Shown here: piece by piece, positions 1 through 8,060 of the stretch
Numbering within the stretch: the first letter of the stretch is position 1
Layout of the letters: every line of letters begins with the position of its first letter
NCBI GenBank assembly: GCA_002877915.1
Contig: PNJE01000073.1
Coordinates: forward strand, 1-34,174
Direction: 5' to 3'
Source: Candidatus Aminicenantota bacterium
GTDB lineage: Bacteria; Acidobacteriota; Aminicenantia; Aminicenantales; Saccharicenantaceae
Length of the DNA stretch: 34,174 bases
Notes under the pieces: generated by a model
Told to the model about the DNA's origin: nothing
The model's database searches: none
The model's input: the letters and a program-made list of their open reading frames with translations, nothing else
Translations under genes and position numbers: made by a program

Positions 1-375
1 GCTGTAGCTCAAGATAGCCCGATTTTAGCTCTGGATGAACCCAGTTCTCATCTGGATTTAAACTACCAGCTCCAAATTTATTTTTTGCTCAAAAGGTTGC
101 AAGAAAAAAAAGGCAAGGCCATCCTGGTGACTGAACATAATCTGAATCTCTGCGTTCCTTATTGTCACCGCCTGGTTTTTTTAAAAGCCGGCAAGATTGA
201 AGCCGAAGGGAAACCAGAAGAAATAATTAGTGAAGAGATGCTCCGGCGGGTGTTCAAAGTCGAGGTTGAATTAAGGTCAAATTCTTCCACCGGACTGCCA
301 GAAATTTCCCTGATTCATCCGACTGGAAAGCATCGCGAGATAAAAACGCCTTCGGGCCTTCTCAGCCGGAGTTGA
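1..375 (+). CDS. btuD: ABC transporter ATP-binding protein, B12/iron-siderophore type (5' end missing)
   Basis: This is the C-terminal part of a nucleotide-binding subunit; the reading frame is open from base 1, so the Walker A and most of the signature region lie outside the window. Visible are a Walker B segment (ILALDEPSSHLDL, encoded at about 25-63) and the H-loop (VTEHN, about 127-141). A tail of roughly 70 residues follows, as in the FecE/BtuD group. It would power uptake at the cytoplasmic face together with the binding protein and permease that follow 39 bases downstream. The subfamily is inferred from these neighbours; siderophore or haem use cannot be excluded. Confidence 0.85.
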   Translation, partial: AVAQDSPILALDEPSSHLDLNYQLQIYFLLKRLQEKKGKAILVTEHNLNLCVPYCHRLVFLKAGKIEAEGKPEEIISEEMLRRVFKVEVELRSNSSTGLPEISLIHPTGKHREIKTPSGLLSRS

Positions 376-414
376 TTTGAGTAACAATAGCCGGCTTAGT
401 AAGAAATATTAAAA

Positions 415-1443
415 ATGAAAAAAAATCAATTTAAGCCTCAATCTGAAAAAACCTTCCTGGTCAATAATTCTTCATTCTCGCAAAACGATTCGCCCTTAAT
501 AAAATCCAGTTGGGTCAGCCGATTCTTCCTTTTACCCATTGTTATTCTGAATCTTTTTATTTTTGGGCCAGAAAATTCCCGAGGGCAGGCTATCAGCTCA
601 GTCGATGATTTTGGCCATTGCCTGGAGCTTAAAGATTGCCCCCAAAAAATTATTTCTCTGGCTCCCAACCTGACAGAAATCCTGTTTTCTCTTGGCCTCA
701 ATCAGCAGGTAATTGGAGTAACCAGGTTCTGCGATTATCCACCTGAGGCTCGAAGCAAGGAAATAATCGGTGGGCTAATTGACCCCAACCTGGAAAAAAT
801 AGAGTTCTTACAACCGGACTTGGTGCTCGGTTTCCGCGGAAATTCCCGGCCAGTCCTGGAAAACCTTTATAATCGTCATCTACCTTTAGCCGCTTTTAAT
901 ATCGGGAAAACTTTTGATGATCTTTTCCAGTTGATTACAAAAATTGCTCAGCTGACCTGCCGCCAGGAGCAATCGTTAAAGTTAATTTCAGACCTCCAGA
1001 GCAGGCTAAAAATTATTGATTCTTCCTTAAGCCATTTAAAACTAAAAAACCCGCGGCCAAAGGTTTTTTTGACCCTTTATGGGCAAGGCTCCGGCTTGTG
1101 GACTTGCGGCGGCGATAGCTACCTGAATTATCTTCTGGAAAAAGCAATGGTGAAAAATGTAGCCTCTAATCTCCGGGGCAACTGGCTGACCTATAGCCGA
1201 GAAAAATTGATCAAGGACGACCCAGAAATTATTTTAATTCTGAGTCAAAATCGAGAAATATTCAATCAGGCCAAACAGTGGTTTCTGTCGCAATCTGTTT
1301 TGAAAAAAATCAAAGCAGTTAAAAACGAGCATTTTATCTTTCTTGATGAAAATCTTTTCAGCCGTTTTGGGCCCAGGCTGGTTGAGGCCTATGAGCAATT
1401 GATAAAAGCGCTTTATCCAGAGCTTTCCTTGGAGGAAAAATGA
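415..1443 (+). CDS. btuF: Periplasmic binding protein of a B12-type ABC importer
   Basis: A 342-residue class III substrate-binding protein that delivers cobalamin or a similar chelate to the permease. The motif IISLAPNLTEILFSLG (about residue 80) followed by VIGVTRFCDYPPEA and by DPNLEKIEFLQPDLVLG is the typical BtuF/cobalamin-binding signature. A hydrophobic stretch at about residues 37-51 should act as signal peptide or anchor. It is preceded by an unusually long polar N-terminus of about 35 residues, and no better start codon lies nearer to the hydrophobic stretch. The stop overlaps the permease start by four bases (ATGA), so the two are translationally coupled. Ligand identity is inferred from family resemblance only. 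Confidence 0.85.
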   Translation: MKKNQFKPQSEKTFLVNNSSFSQNDSPLIKSSWVSRFFLLPIVILNLFIFGPENSRGQAISSVDDFGHCLELKDCPQKIISLAPNLTEILFSLGLNQQVIGVTRFCDYPPEARSKEIIGGLIDPNLEKIEFLQPDLVLGFRGNSRPVLENLYNRHLPLAAFNIGKTFDDLFQLITKIAQLTCRQEQSLKLISDLQSRLKIIDSSLSHLKLKNPRPKVFLTLYGQGSGLWTCGGDSYLNYLLEKAMVKNVASNLRGNWLTYSREKLIKDDPEIILILSQNREIFNQAKQWFLSQSVLKKIKAVKNEHFIFLDENLFSRFGPRLVEAYEQLIKALYPELSLEEK

Positions 1444-2441
1444 CCCCAAAAAGAAAGCGGCATTTTTTCTTCTTACTTATAGTTTTACTAACCGCCGCTG
1501 GTTTCTTCCTGTCATTACAAATTGGCGCAGTTAAAACTTCATTTTCTGAACTTTGCCAGGCAATTTTTTCCGGGCAAAGCGAATTTCAAGATATCTTCTT
1601 CGGGCTCCGTCTTCCGCGGGCTTTATTAGCCTATTTAACCGGCGCCTCCTTAGCCCTGGCCGGAGCCATACTCCAGGGCTACTTTCAGAATCCTTTAGCC
1701 GATCCCTTTATTCTCGGGGCTTCTTCCGGCGCTTCTTTAGGAGCAGTCCTCGCTCTACAACTTGGCCTGACTTGGAGCCTTCCGGGCTTCTCGGCCCAAA
1801 GTCTGTCGGCGTTCGTTACTAGCCTGGCCCTGGTAATGGGGGTTTATCTTATTTCTGAACGCCAGCATTTTCGGACTCCAGAGTCATTGCTTCTGACCGG
1901 CATAGCCGCCGGGGCTTTAGCTTCAGCTTTAACTTCCTTTTTACTTTTCCGGCGAGCCGATGCTTATGAGCAGGCAGTATTCTGGCTTCTGGGCAGTTTT
2001 TCTCTTACTGATTGGAGACAGGTTTGGTTGATCCTGCCCTATCTGATTATTTCCCTTCTGATTGCCCAGTTTTTAGCTCGGGACATGAACCTTTTGACTC
2101 TCGGCGACGAAGTGGCTCAGTCGCTCGGCTGCCCGGTAAAAAGCGTCAGAAAAGTTTTTCTTTTCCTGGCCACCCTGTTAGCTTCTTTTTCGGTAGCTGT
2201 GGCCGGAATCATCGGCTTTGTCGGGCTTATTGTTCCCCACGCTGTTCGATTGATAATTGGACCCGATCACCGGAGATTATTTTTATTCTCGGCTGCTTCC
2301 GGGGGAACATTCCTTCTCTTTTCTGACCTCTTAGCCAGAACCATTTTTGCTCCTTCCGAGATTCCAGTCGGGACCATCACTGCAGTTTTCGGTGCTCCCT
2401 TCTTTGTCTATCTTTTAAACCGGCCAGCAAAAAAACCCTAA
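1440..2441 (+). CDS. btuC: B12/iron-type ABC importer permease
   Basis: A 333-residue FecCD/BtuC-family inner-membrane permease of normal family length, with about ten hydrophobic segments spread over the whole protein. Family landmarks seen are FGLRLPRALLAYLTGASLALAGA (as RLPRALLA then GASLALAGA), then GYFQNPLADPFILGASSGASLGA near residue 85, and near the C-terminus GIIGFVGLIVPHAVRL, which contains the conserved loop that contacts the ATPase. It starts inside the stop of the binding-protein gene. The gene order ATPase, binding protein, permease makes a complete importer, and a probable terminator follows. B12 is the best guess from the partner protein. Confidence 0.9.
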   Translation: MTPKRKRHFFFLLIVLLTAAGFFLSLQIGAVKTSFSELCQAIFSGQSEFQDIFFGLRLPRALLAYLTGASLALAGAILQGYFQNPLADPFILGASSGASLGAVLALQLGLTWSLPGFSAQSLSAFVTSLALVMGVYLISERQHFRTPESLLLTGIAAGALASALTSFLLFRRADAYEQAVFWLLGSFSLTDWRQVWLILPYLIISLLIAQFLARDMNLLTLGDEVAQSLGCPVKSVRKVFLFLATLLASFSVAVAGIIGFVGLIVPHAVRLIIGPDHRRLFLFSAASGGTFLLFSDLLARTIFAPSEIPVGTITAVFGAPFFVYLLNRPAKKP

Positions 2442-2460
2442 TCTACCAAAACAATACCAC

Positions 2461-2517
2461 GGCTAAGGCACTTAATTATCTTTTATTAATTAGCCCCTTT
2501 TCTTTTCTGTTTTTTCC
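2461..2517 (+). terminator. Probable intrinsic terminator of the importer operon
   Basis: GGCTAA at 2461-2466 can pair with TTAGCC at 2490-2495, with further A/T pairing (TTAAT with ATTAA) inside. The right arm is followed by a T-rich run to 2517. The stem is A+T rich and interrupted, so strength is uncertain. Confidence 0.4.
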
Positions 2518-2560
2518 ACCAAAGAAACTTTCTTAGGTAACATTACCTCAACTTAAATGA

Positions 2561-2590
2561 TTGACAAAAGGCAGCCGTTTAGCTTAATGT
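2561..2590 (+). promoter_or_regulatory. Sigma70-like promoter upstream of the DUF948/YtxH pair
   Basis: TTGACA at 2561-2566 and TAATGT at 2585-2590 with an 18-base spacer. The -10 box lies only nine bases before the ATG at 2600, so a transcript from it would start almost on the start codon. Confidence 0.5.
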
Positions 2591-2599
2591 AGTTATATC

Positions 2600-2968
2600 A
2601 TGCTGCTAACCTTCAACCAAGTGCTTTTTCTGATTTTAACTGTTCTGAGCGCTGTCCTGGTAACTTTTTTAATAATTTTTCTTATTCGATTAAGCCGAAC
2701 CGCTCGGGAAGCTGAAAAATCTTTCCAGGAGCTGCAAATTATTCTTCATAAAATGGAGAGAATAGAAGACAAGCTTGACCGCCGCCTGGATGATGCCGGT
2801 GAAATCATTGATTCCACCAAGAAAACTTTTTCTGGGCTTTCTGAGCTTTCCTTTTTCCTGACCTCCAAAGTAATCAGACCGGCTTCCAAATATTGGCCGA
2901 TTTTGTTCCCCCTGATTCGCCTTGGTTGGCAGTTTACGAAAAAAAGAAAGGAGAAAAAAAATGTCTGA
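2600..2968 (+). CDS. Small DUF948-like membrane protein
   Basis: A 122-residue protein with one N-terminal membrane segment (about residues 8-30). A predicted helical, charged region (about 33-85) with heptad-like spacing follows, then a second weakly hydrophobic stretch and a very basic tail (KKRKEKKNV). This layout fits the DUF948 group of general-stress-type membrane proteins, which are often encoded beside YtxH proteins, as here. The function is not known. No Shine-Dalgarno sequence is visible before the ATG, and a consensus promoter ends nine bases upstream, so translation may be leaderless. The last eight bases overlap the next gene. Confidence 0.7.
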   Translation: MLLTFNQVLFLILTVLSAVLVTFLIIFLIRLSRTAREAEKSFQELQIILHKMERIEDKLDRRLDDAGEIIDSTKKTFSGLSELSFFLTSKVIRPASKYWPILFPLIRLGWQFTKKRKEKKNV

Positions 2969-3287
2969 TAACAAAGATTCCCGCTTGGTAGATTCTCTTT
3001 TAACCTTTCTGGCTGGAGCAGCCACCGGTTTTATTTTAGGCATTCTCTTCGCCCCCGCCAGTGGAAAGGAAACCAGGAAAAAAATCAAAGAGCAGGCCTT
3101 AAAGGGACAGGAGCTGGCCAAGGAAGGATACCAAAAAATAGCCCGGGAAGCGGGAAGGGGAGCCAAGGTGGCAAAAGAAAAAGCTGAGGAAGGAATTGAA
3201 GCAATTAAAGAGTTCCTGGAAAAGAAAAAAGAAGAATATACTCGTAAGGAGCCAGAGTTTCCAGAGGATTTAGATACTGAGAAGTAA
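2961..3287 (+). CDS. YtxH-like membrane-associated protein
   Basis: The start at 2961 is chosen because AAAGGAG lies just upstream and because residues encoded before it carry no family similarity; the frame itself is open further back, to 2922. The 108-residue product has a single membrane segment with a glycine-rich motif (LLTFLAGAATGFILGILFAP, about 15-34), then SGKETRKKIKE and a long amphipathic, Lys/Glu-rich helix. This is the YtxH pattern, thought to belong to envelope or stress proteins with a coiled-coil tail. It overlaps the preceding DUF948-like gene by eight bases, suggesting coupled translation and a joint role. Confidence 0.8.
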   Translation: MSDNKDSRLVDSLLTFLAGAATGFILGILFAPASGKETRKKIKEQALKGQELAKEGYQKIAREAGRGAKVAKEKAEEGIEAIKEFLEKKKEEYTRKEPEFPEDLDTEK

Positions 3288-3353
3288 TTTAGCAAATAAA
3301 GCTTTGGCTTAATTTTTTAAAGATAAAATTTATCCCAAAAATAGAGGGTACCG

Positions 3354-4706
3354 ATGGGAAGCGTAAAAAATAAGGGGGATGGAATCCTTCTCAGGCTACT
3401 GGGTCCATTATTAATTTTTCTCTTATTCAGTTCTTATTTGCCTCTCCAGGCCCTGGACCAGAAACTATCTCAAAAAATTGACCAGGAAATAGAAAAAAAT
3501 CGGGCTGAAATAATCAAAATCAGACGCTTCATCCATATGAACCCGGAGCTCGGCAACAGAGAATTTGAAACCGCCAAGTTAGTGGCTAATAAATTAACCT
3601 CCTTAGGACTGGAGGTAAGGACCGGGATAGCCAAGACCGGTGTAGTTGGCCTTCTTCGAGGAGCACTCCCTGGCCCAACGGTAGCTATCCGAGCTGATAT
3701 GGATGCTTTGCCCATCCAGGAGCAGAATACCTTTCCTTATAGATCCCTTAATCCAGGGGTCATGCATGCCTGCGGCCATGATATGCATACAGCCATTGCC
3801 TTAGGAACAGCTATGGTTCTCTCTACCATTAAAGATAAAATTCGGGGAAACATTGAATTTATTTTCCAGCCGGCAGAAGAAGGGGCTCCCGCCGGAGAGG
3901 AAGGTGGAGCCGCCTTGATGATAAAAGAAGGCGTCTTGGATAATCCTTCGGTTCGAGCTATTTTTGCTCTTCATGTATGGCCTGACCTGGATGTCGGTAA
4001 GGTAGGCTACGCTTCTGGGTACCTCATGGCCAGCTCTGACAACTTTTCGATAACCATAAAGGGCAAGAGCGCCCACGGAGCTCAGCCTCAGGAAGGAATC
4101 GATGCCATTGTTATTTCTGCTGAAATTATTAATAGCCTCCAGACTATCGTTAGCCGCTCCATTGATCCCACCGAACCCTTAGTTATCACCGTCGGCAAAA
4201 TCCAGGGCGGAAATCGAGTTAATATTATCGCCGATAGGGTCACTATGGAAGGAACTGTTCGCACGCTGAATGAAGAAGTCCGAAATGAGACTCCTATCCT
4301 GATGGAAAATATCGTCCGGGGAATAACTCAGTCCTATGAAGCCAGTTATAACTTTGATTATCAAAAACAACTTCCTGCTCTTTACAACCACCCGGAGTTT
4401 GTTCAGGTAGTTTTGCCTGCCCTGAAATCCTGCTTGGGTGAAGAAAATGTCGTGCAGGTCAAGCCCCAGATGGTATCTGAGGATTTTGCCTTCTTCGCTG
4501 AAAAAATCCCTGCTTTTATGTTTCTTCTGGGTGTAAGACCGCCGGGTCAGGTCTCTGCTGCCCCCCTCCACAGTCCTAACTTTAACCCTGACGAGAAAGC
4601 GATTCCCATCGGGATAAAAGCCTTTTGCTATCTTGTCTTAAATGCTCTGGATCAACAAGCTTCTCTAAAAACTCATCCCGAACCCCCATCTTCTATTATA
4701 AAATAA
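3354..4706 (+). CDS. Exported M20-family amidohydrolase (M20D, HipO/AbgB-like)
   Basis: A 450-residue metallo-amidohydrolase that would hydrolyse N-acyl amino acids or small peptides. A signal peptide covers about residues 1-34 (core LLGPLLIFLLFSSYLPL), so it should act outside the cytoplasm. Metal-site motifs are DMDALPIQE, HACGHDMH (H138-H145, including the Cys typical of M20D), AEEG near residue 175, ALHVWPD, and a late histidine in APLHSPNF. The lid/dimerisation domain starts near KSAHGAQPQEG. GAGGG at 3343-3347 supports the start. Only four bases separate it from comEC. Substrate is unknown; most M20D relatives are cytoplasmic, so export is notable. Confidence 0.9.
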   Translation: MGSVKNKGDGILLRLLGPLLIFLLFSSYLPLQALDQKLSQKIDQEIEKNRAEIIKIRRFIHMNPELGNREFETAKLVANKLTSLGLEVRTGIAKTGVVGLLRGALPGPTVAIRADMDALPIQEQNTFPYRSLNPGVMHACGHDMHTAIALGTAMVLSTIKDKIRGNIEFIFQPAEEGAPAGEEGGAALMIKEGVLDNPSVRAIFALHVWPDLDVGKVGYASGYLMASSDNFSITIKGKSAHGAQPQEGIDAIVISAEIINSLQTIVSRSIDPTEPLVITVGKIQGGNRVNIIADRVTMEGTVRTLNEEVRNETPILMENIVRGITQSYEASYNFDYQKQLPALYNHPEFVQVVLPALKSCLGEENVVQVKPQMVSEDFAFFAEKIPAFMFLLGVRPPGQVSAAPLHSPNFNPDEKAIPIGIKAFCYLVLNALDQQASLKTHPEPPSSIIK

Positions 4707-4710
4707 TTAA

Positions 4711-5472
4711 ATGATTTTCCCTTTACTTCTTCCTGCCCTGAGCTTTATTTTCGGGCTGATATTGGCCCTGGTTAGCAAAAGCGCCTTTCCTTCCTGGTTA
4801 ATTTTCGTCCTTTTTTTGACTTTAATTGCTGGCTGGTTTTTTTATTTTAAAAAAAATAAATCGCTAAGTCTGACCTTCATTCTGGGTGGGTTTTTCGCTT
4901 GCGGATTCTCACTTTATAGCTGGCAGTACCAGGAGTTCCAGAATAATCCCCTCCACCAATTAAAAGCAGACGGCTACATTGATTTCAAAGGAGAAATTTT
5001 AAAATCACCTGAGAGGAGACCGGACCGGGATCTTCTGACGATTGAAATAAGCGAGGTGGCCATAGAGAATCGGGTCGAAAAAATGAGTGGTCGCCTTCGA
5101 CTCTCCATTCCCCATTCAACTACTTCGGAAAAGCCCTTAGAACTCCTGGCCGGTGACCAGATTGATTTTTCTGCCTGCCTTAATTCCGAAGAATCTTTTA
5201 GAAACTTCTTTCCAGATTTCATGCCCCGGTATCTCCGCAGTCAGAAAATAGAAGCTCGAGCTTATACCAAAAGCGCTTTGCTGATAAAAAAAACCAATAA
5301 GACTAATCTCACCTTTATCGGATTTTTTTCACGCTTGCGGAGAGGGCTGCAAAAAAGGATAGAAGCTGATTTCCCGGGAAAGGGAAAATTCACTTTATCA
5401 AAGGAAGGGGCTATTCTGGAAGCTCTGCTTCTTGGAGAAGATGGCCGCCTCGACAGTCAAACCGACCAGTAG
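4711..5472 (+). CDS. comEC: ComEC N-terminal fragment (interrupted by in-frame TAG)
   Basis: The first 253 residues of a DNA-uptake channel protein ComEC/Rec2: two to three membrane segments (about 1-75), then a DUF4131-like soluble region. It ends at LLGEDGRLDSQTDQ, exactly where the family continues into the competence domain. After the TAG at 5470-5472 the same frame resumes at once with FQKTGLYHLLAISGAHVGV, a hallmark ComEC sequence, and stays open to 7104. Read as one gene, the protein would be 796 residues, a usual ComEC length. So this is one gene with a nonsense codon, or a sequence error, not two natural genes. A clear ribosome site is not visible; it follows the M20 gene by four bases. 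Confidence 0.85.
   Translation: MIFPLLLPALSFIFGLILALVSKSAFPSWLIFVLFLTLIAGWFFYFKKNKSLSLTFILGGFFACGFSLYSWQYQEFQNNPLHQLKADGYIDFKGEILKSPERRPDRDLLTIEISEVAIENRVEKMSGRLRLSIPHSTTSEKPLELLAGDQIDFSACLNSEESFRNFFPDFMPRYLRSQKIEARAYTKSALLIKKTNKTNLTFIGFFSRLRRGLQKRIEADFPGKGKFTLSKEGAILEALLLGEDGRLDSQTDQ
5470..5472 (+). other. In-frame TAG interrupting comEC
   Basis: A single amber codon at codon 254 of the 797-codon comEC frame; no frameshift is present. TAG also ends apparently intact genes in this window (HD-GYP protein at 11497-11499 on the minus strand and EcfA at 26652-26654), so it is a normal stop in this organism. Confidence 0.85.
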
Positions 5473-5595
5473 TTTCAAAAGACCGGCCTATATCATCTTC
5501 TGGCGATATCTGGAGCGCACGTCGGGGTAATAGCCTTCCTTATCTATTTTCTCCTCGGGTTTTTTATTATTCGCCGCCGGGTTATTAATGCCATT

Positions 5596-7104
5596 ATGCT
5601 TTTTGTGCTTATTTTTTATGCTTTTCTGGTCGAAGGGCAACCGTCGGTTTTCAGGGCGGTCATCATGGCTTCCGTTTATTTCTTGGGGAAAATCATCTTT
5701 ACTGAGGTTAATCTTTTAAATACCATTTCCCTATCAGCCCTCCTCCTCCTTTTAATCAACCCTTTTAGCCTCGAAGATGTTGGTTTTCAACTGACTTTCC
5801 TGGCGACACTCAGTCTTATTCTTTTTTATCAGCCCATTTTAAAATGGCTTCCCTCTCTGCCGTTCAAGCTGTCAGAGATGGCCGCTCTCTCGATTGCCGC
5901 GGTAGCTGGAACAATGCCAGTTATTATCAGTAATTTCAACCGGGTAACTTTTGCCTCAGTTATTCTTAATATTCCGGCGGCTCCCTTAGTTGGCGTGATA
6001 ATGGGCGTGGGATATGCTTACCTAATTATAGGTTCTATTGTCCCCGCAATTGGGCACCTGCTGGCAATTATTCCTAAGCTGCTGGTCAGGCTGTTCCTCT
6101 GGATTACCACCTGGCTTGAGCCATTTTCCTCTCTATCTTACAGGATACCAAGCCCGCCGCTCATAATAATTCTTGGTTTTTACCTTTTCCTGTTGCTTTT
6201 TCTGCTGAAAGCTAAATCGAGAGGCCTGAAAATAATCCGGGCGGCTGGCTTTATTGCTTTTTTTATTATCCTCATAAGTTATCCTTTCTCGCCGTCCAGC
6301 CATCCACTGACAGTTACTTTTCTTGATGTCGGCCAGGGGGATTCAGCAGTAATCGAACTGCCCGGGGAAAAAATAATGGTCATTGACGCCGGGGGATTTC
6401 TCCGTAGTACTTTTGACCCCGGGGAAAGCATTGTTTCGCCATTTCTCTGGAGTAAAGGCTATAAAAAAATAGATTACTTGATTTGTACCCATCTTCATCC
6501 TGACCATGCGGGAGGAATTCCAGCCCTCGCCCGAAATTTCCGGATAAAAGAATACTGGTACACCGAAGATTATCCAGAAAATGATTGGCAGAAAGAAATT
6601 CAGAAAGCTCTATCCAGAAGTGTTCCCAGGAAAAAAATCTTAACCGGCGCAAAAATAAACTTGGGGCCAGCAGAAATCGAAGCTATCTACCCTGATTATG
6701 AGGCTTATAAAATCTTCTCAGCGGGAAACGATCGGTCGGCTGTCCTGCGAATTGATTACGGGCAGCATTCTTTTCTTTTTACGGCTGACATCACCCGGGA
6801 GGTAGAAAAATACATTATTTCGAGATCTAATGAAAAGCTAAGGTCTACAGTCTTAAAAGTTCCCCACCACGGCAGCCGGTCTTCTTCCAGCCCTGAATTT
6901 ATCTCAGCCATCAGCCCTCATTGGGCAATAATTACCGCCGGGTTAAACAATGTTTATGGTTTCCCTGATGAAGAGGTTATCTCAACCCTGGATGCAAAAG
7001 GCGTCCAGATTCTCAGAATTGACCGCCATGGAGCGATAGAAATAAAAAGCAACGGCCAAAGGATATTTTTAAGAACAGCCGCTCAAACAACTGCTCAGGA
7101 ATAA
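5596..7104 (+). CDS. comEC: ComEC competence domain and metallo-beta-lactamase-like domain (C-terminal fragment)
   Basis: The longer part of the broken comEC gene. The homologous frame begins at 5473, and the first ATG within it is at 5596, so a reinitiated product would lack the start of the competence domain. Residues 1-240 of this fragment hold many membrane segments (FRAVIMAS, GFQLTFLATLSL, the channel region). From about residue 240 comes an MBL-fold domain: FLDVGQGDSAVI, THLHPDHAGG (metal-binding HxHxDH), TADI and VPHHGSRSSS. In intact ComEC the channel moves single-stranded DNA across the inner membrane and the MBL domain is a likely nuclease. The frame downstream of the stop shows no other damage. 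Confidence 0.88.
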   Translation: MLFVLIFYAFLVEGQPSVFRAVIMASVYFLGKIIFTEVNLLNTISLSALLLLLINPFSLEDVGFQLTFLATLSLILFYQPILKWLPSLPFKLSEMAALSIAAVAGTMPVIISNFNRVTFASVILNIPAAPLVGVIMGVGYAYLIIGSIVPAIGHLLAIIPKLLVRLFLWITTWLEPFSSLSYRIPSPPLIIILGFYLFLLLFLLKAKSRGLKIIRAAGFIAFFIILISYPFSPSSHPLTVTFLDVGQGDSAVIELPGEKIMVIDAGGFLRSTFDPGESIVSPFLWSKGYKKIDYLICTHLHPDHAGGIPALARNFRIKEYWYTEDYPENDWQKEIQKALSRSVPRKKILTGAKINLGPAEIEAIYPDYEAYKIFSAGNDRSAVLRIDYGQHSFLFTADITREVEKYIISRSNEKLRSTVLKVPHHGSRSSSSPEFISAISPHWAIITAGLNNVYGFPDEEVISTLDAKGVQILRIDRHGAIEIKSNGQRIFLRTAAQTTAQE

Positions 7105-7296
7105 CTCTGATGAATATTTTCTATCCAATAATCCTGATGCTCAGCTTTTAGCCAGTCGAAAATTTCCGGCTAATTGAAAGCTTCTCGCCCAAAAAAGATT
7201 CAAACCCAAAAAGATATCCCAGATCGGATGCCAATACCGCTTCCAGATATTTTCTTTCTTCAACCTATTATTTCCAGGCCTAAAAGAGCCTTCAAG

Positions 7297-7326
7297 TTGA
7301 CAGCCAATCTTAAAGGATAGTATTAT
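7297..7326 (+). promoter_or_regulatory. Sigma70-like promoter of the secreted coiled-coil protein gene
   Basis: TTGACA at 7297-7302 and TATTAT at 7321-7326, spacer 18. A purine-rich ribosome site (GAGGGA) follows just before the ATG at 7347. Confidence 0.6.
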
Positions 7327-7346
7327 TTTAGTAGACGAGGGATGAA

Positions 7347-7973
7347 ATGATAAAAAAGACCTTAAGCTTGGTATTATTATTTTCCTTCGTAGGTCTGACA
7401 TTTCTTCTGGCTCAAGACAAGGAATTAGTCGAGCTGGCTAAAAAAGAAAAAGCTCGAAGAGAAAGCCTCAAAGGACAAAAAGTTAAGGTCATCACCAATA
7501 AAGAGCTGGAAAACCTGACGAAGACTCCTTCACTCATTCTTTCTGGGAGCAGCCAGGCGACCGAGGCTCAAAAGCCGGCTACTACGACCGCGAATAGCTC
7601 CAGCAATGAGACACCTGTAATCCACCGGGTAACTGTAGAGAATCAACCACCAGTTTCTCCATCAAATTCTCAACCATCAGCCTCATCTCGGGCTTCAACT
7701 GAAGGGGTGGATGTCAGAGGCAGCAGCCTGGAAGAAGCCTGGAAAAAGGCCAAGGAATATGTCGAGCTTTTGACTCTCAAAATGAATTCCCTATGGCAAG
7801 AATTTTATAGTCTGAATGATATGAAATCCAGGGATTACATTCAGCAACAAATTAGCGAGACTTACGAAAAACTCCTTAAAGCTCAAGAAGAAGAGGCTCA
7901 ATTGAGAATGGAATATGAAAAACAAATAAATCAGAAAAAGAGCGAAAGTGCTTCTCCCATCTGGATAAAATAA
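7347..7973 (+). CDS. Secreted coiled-coil protein of unknown function
   Basis: A 208-residue protein with a signal peptide (about 1-22, cleavage after LLAQ). Next comes a short charged helix ending in SLKGQKVKVITNKELENL, a pattern I associate with small exported proteins of Acidobacteria-like genomes. A Ser/Thr/Pro/Gln-rich linker (about 60-125) follows, then a long Glu/Lys-rich predicted coiled coil (about 130-200). No catalytic motif is visible. It has its own promoter and stands alone between comEC and a convergent lipoprotein gene. A structural or adaptor role in the periplasm is possible but is a guess. Confidence 0.7.
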   Translation: MIKKTLSLVLLFSFVGLTFLLAQDKELVELAKKEKARRESLKGQKVKVITNKELENLTKTPSLILSGSSQATEAQKPATTTANSSSNETPVIHRVTVENQPPVSPSNSQPSASSRASTEGVDVRGSSLEEAWKKAKEYVELLTLKMNSLWQEFYSLNDMKSRDYIQQQISETYEKLLKAQEEEAQLRMEYEKQINQKKSESASPIWIK

Positions 7974-8060
7974 CCCAGATAGCTGAAATCAAGAATCAAG
8001 CCAGGAGAAACAGCCAGCAAAGCCGAAAAAAGAAAAATTAAGAAGGGGGGACATTAATAC

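Noticed and set aside
2690-3295. 201-residue minus-strand frame
   Set aside because: It is antisense to the DUF948/YtxH pair; it is Ser/Phe-rich, as expected from the complement of Lys/Glu-rich coding.
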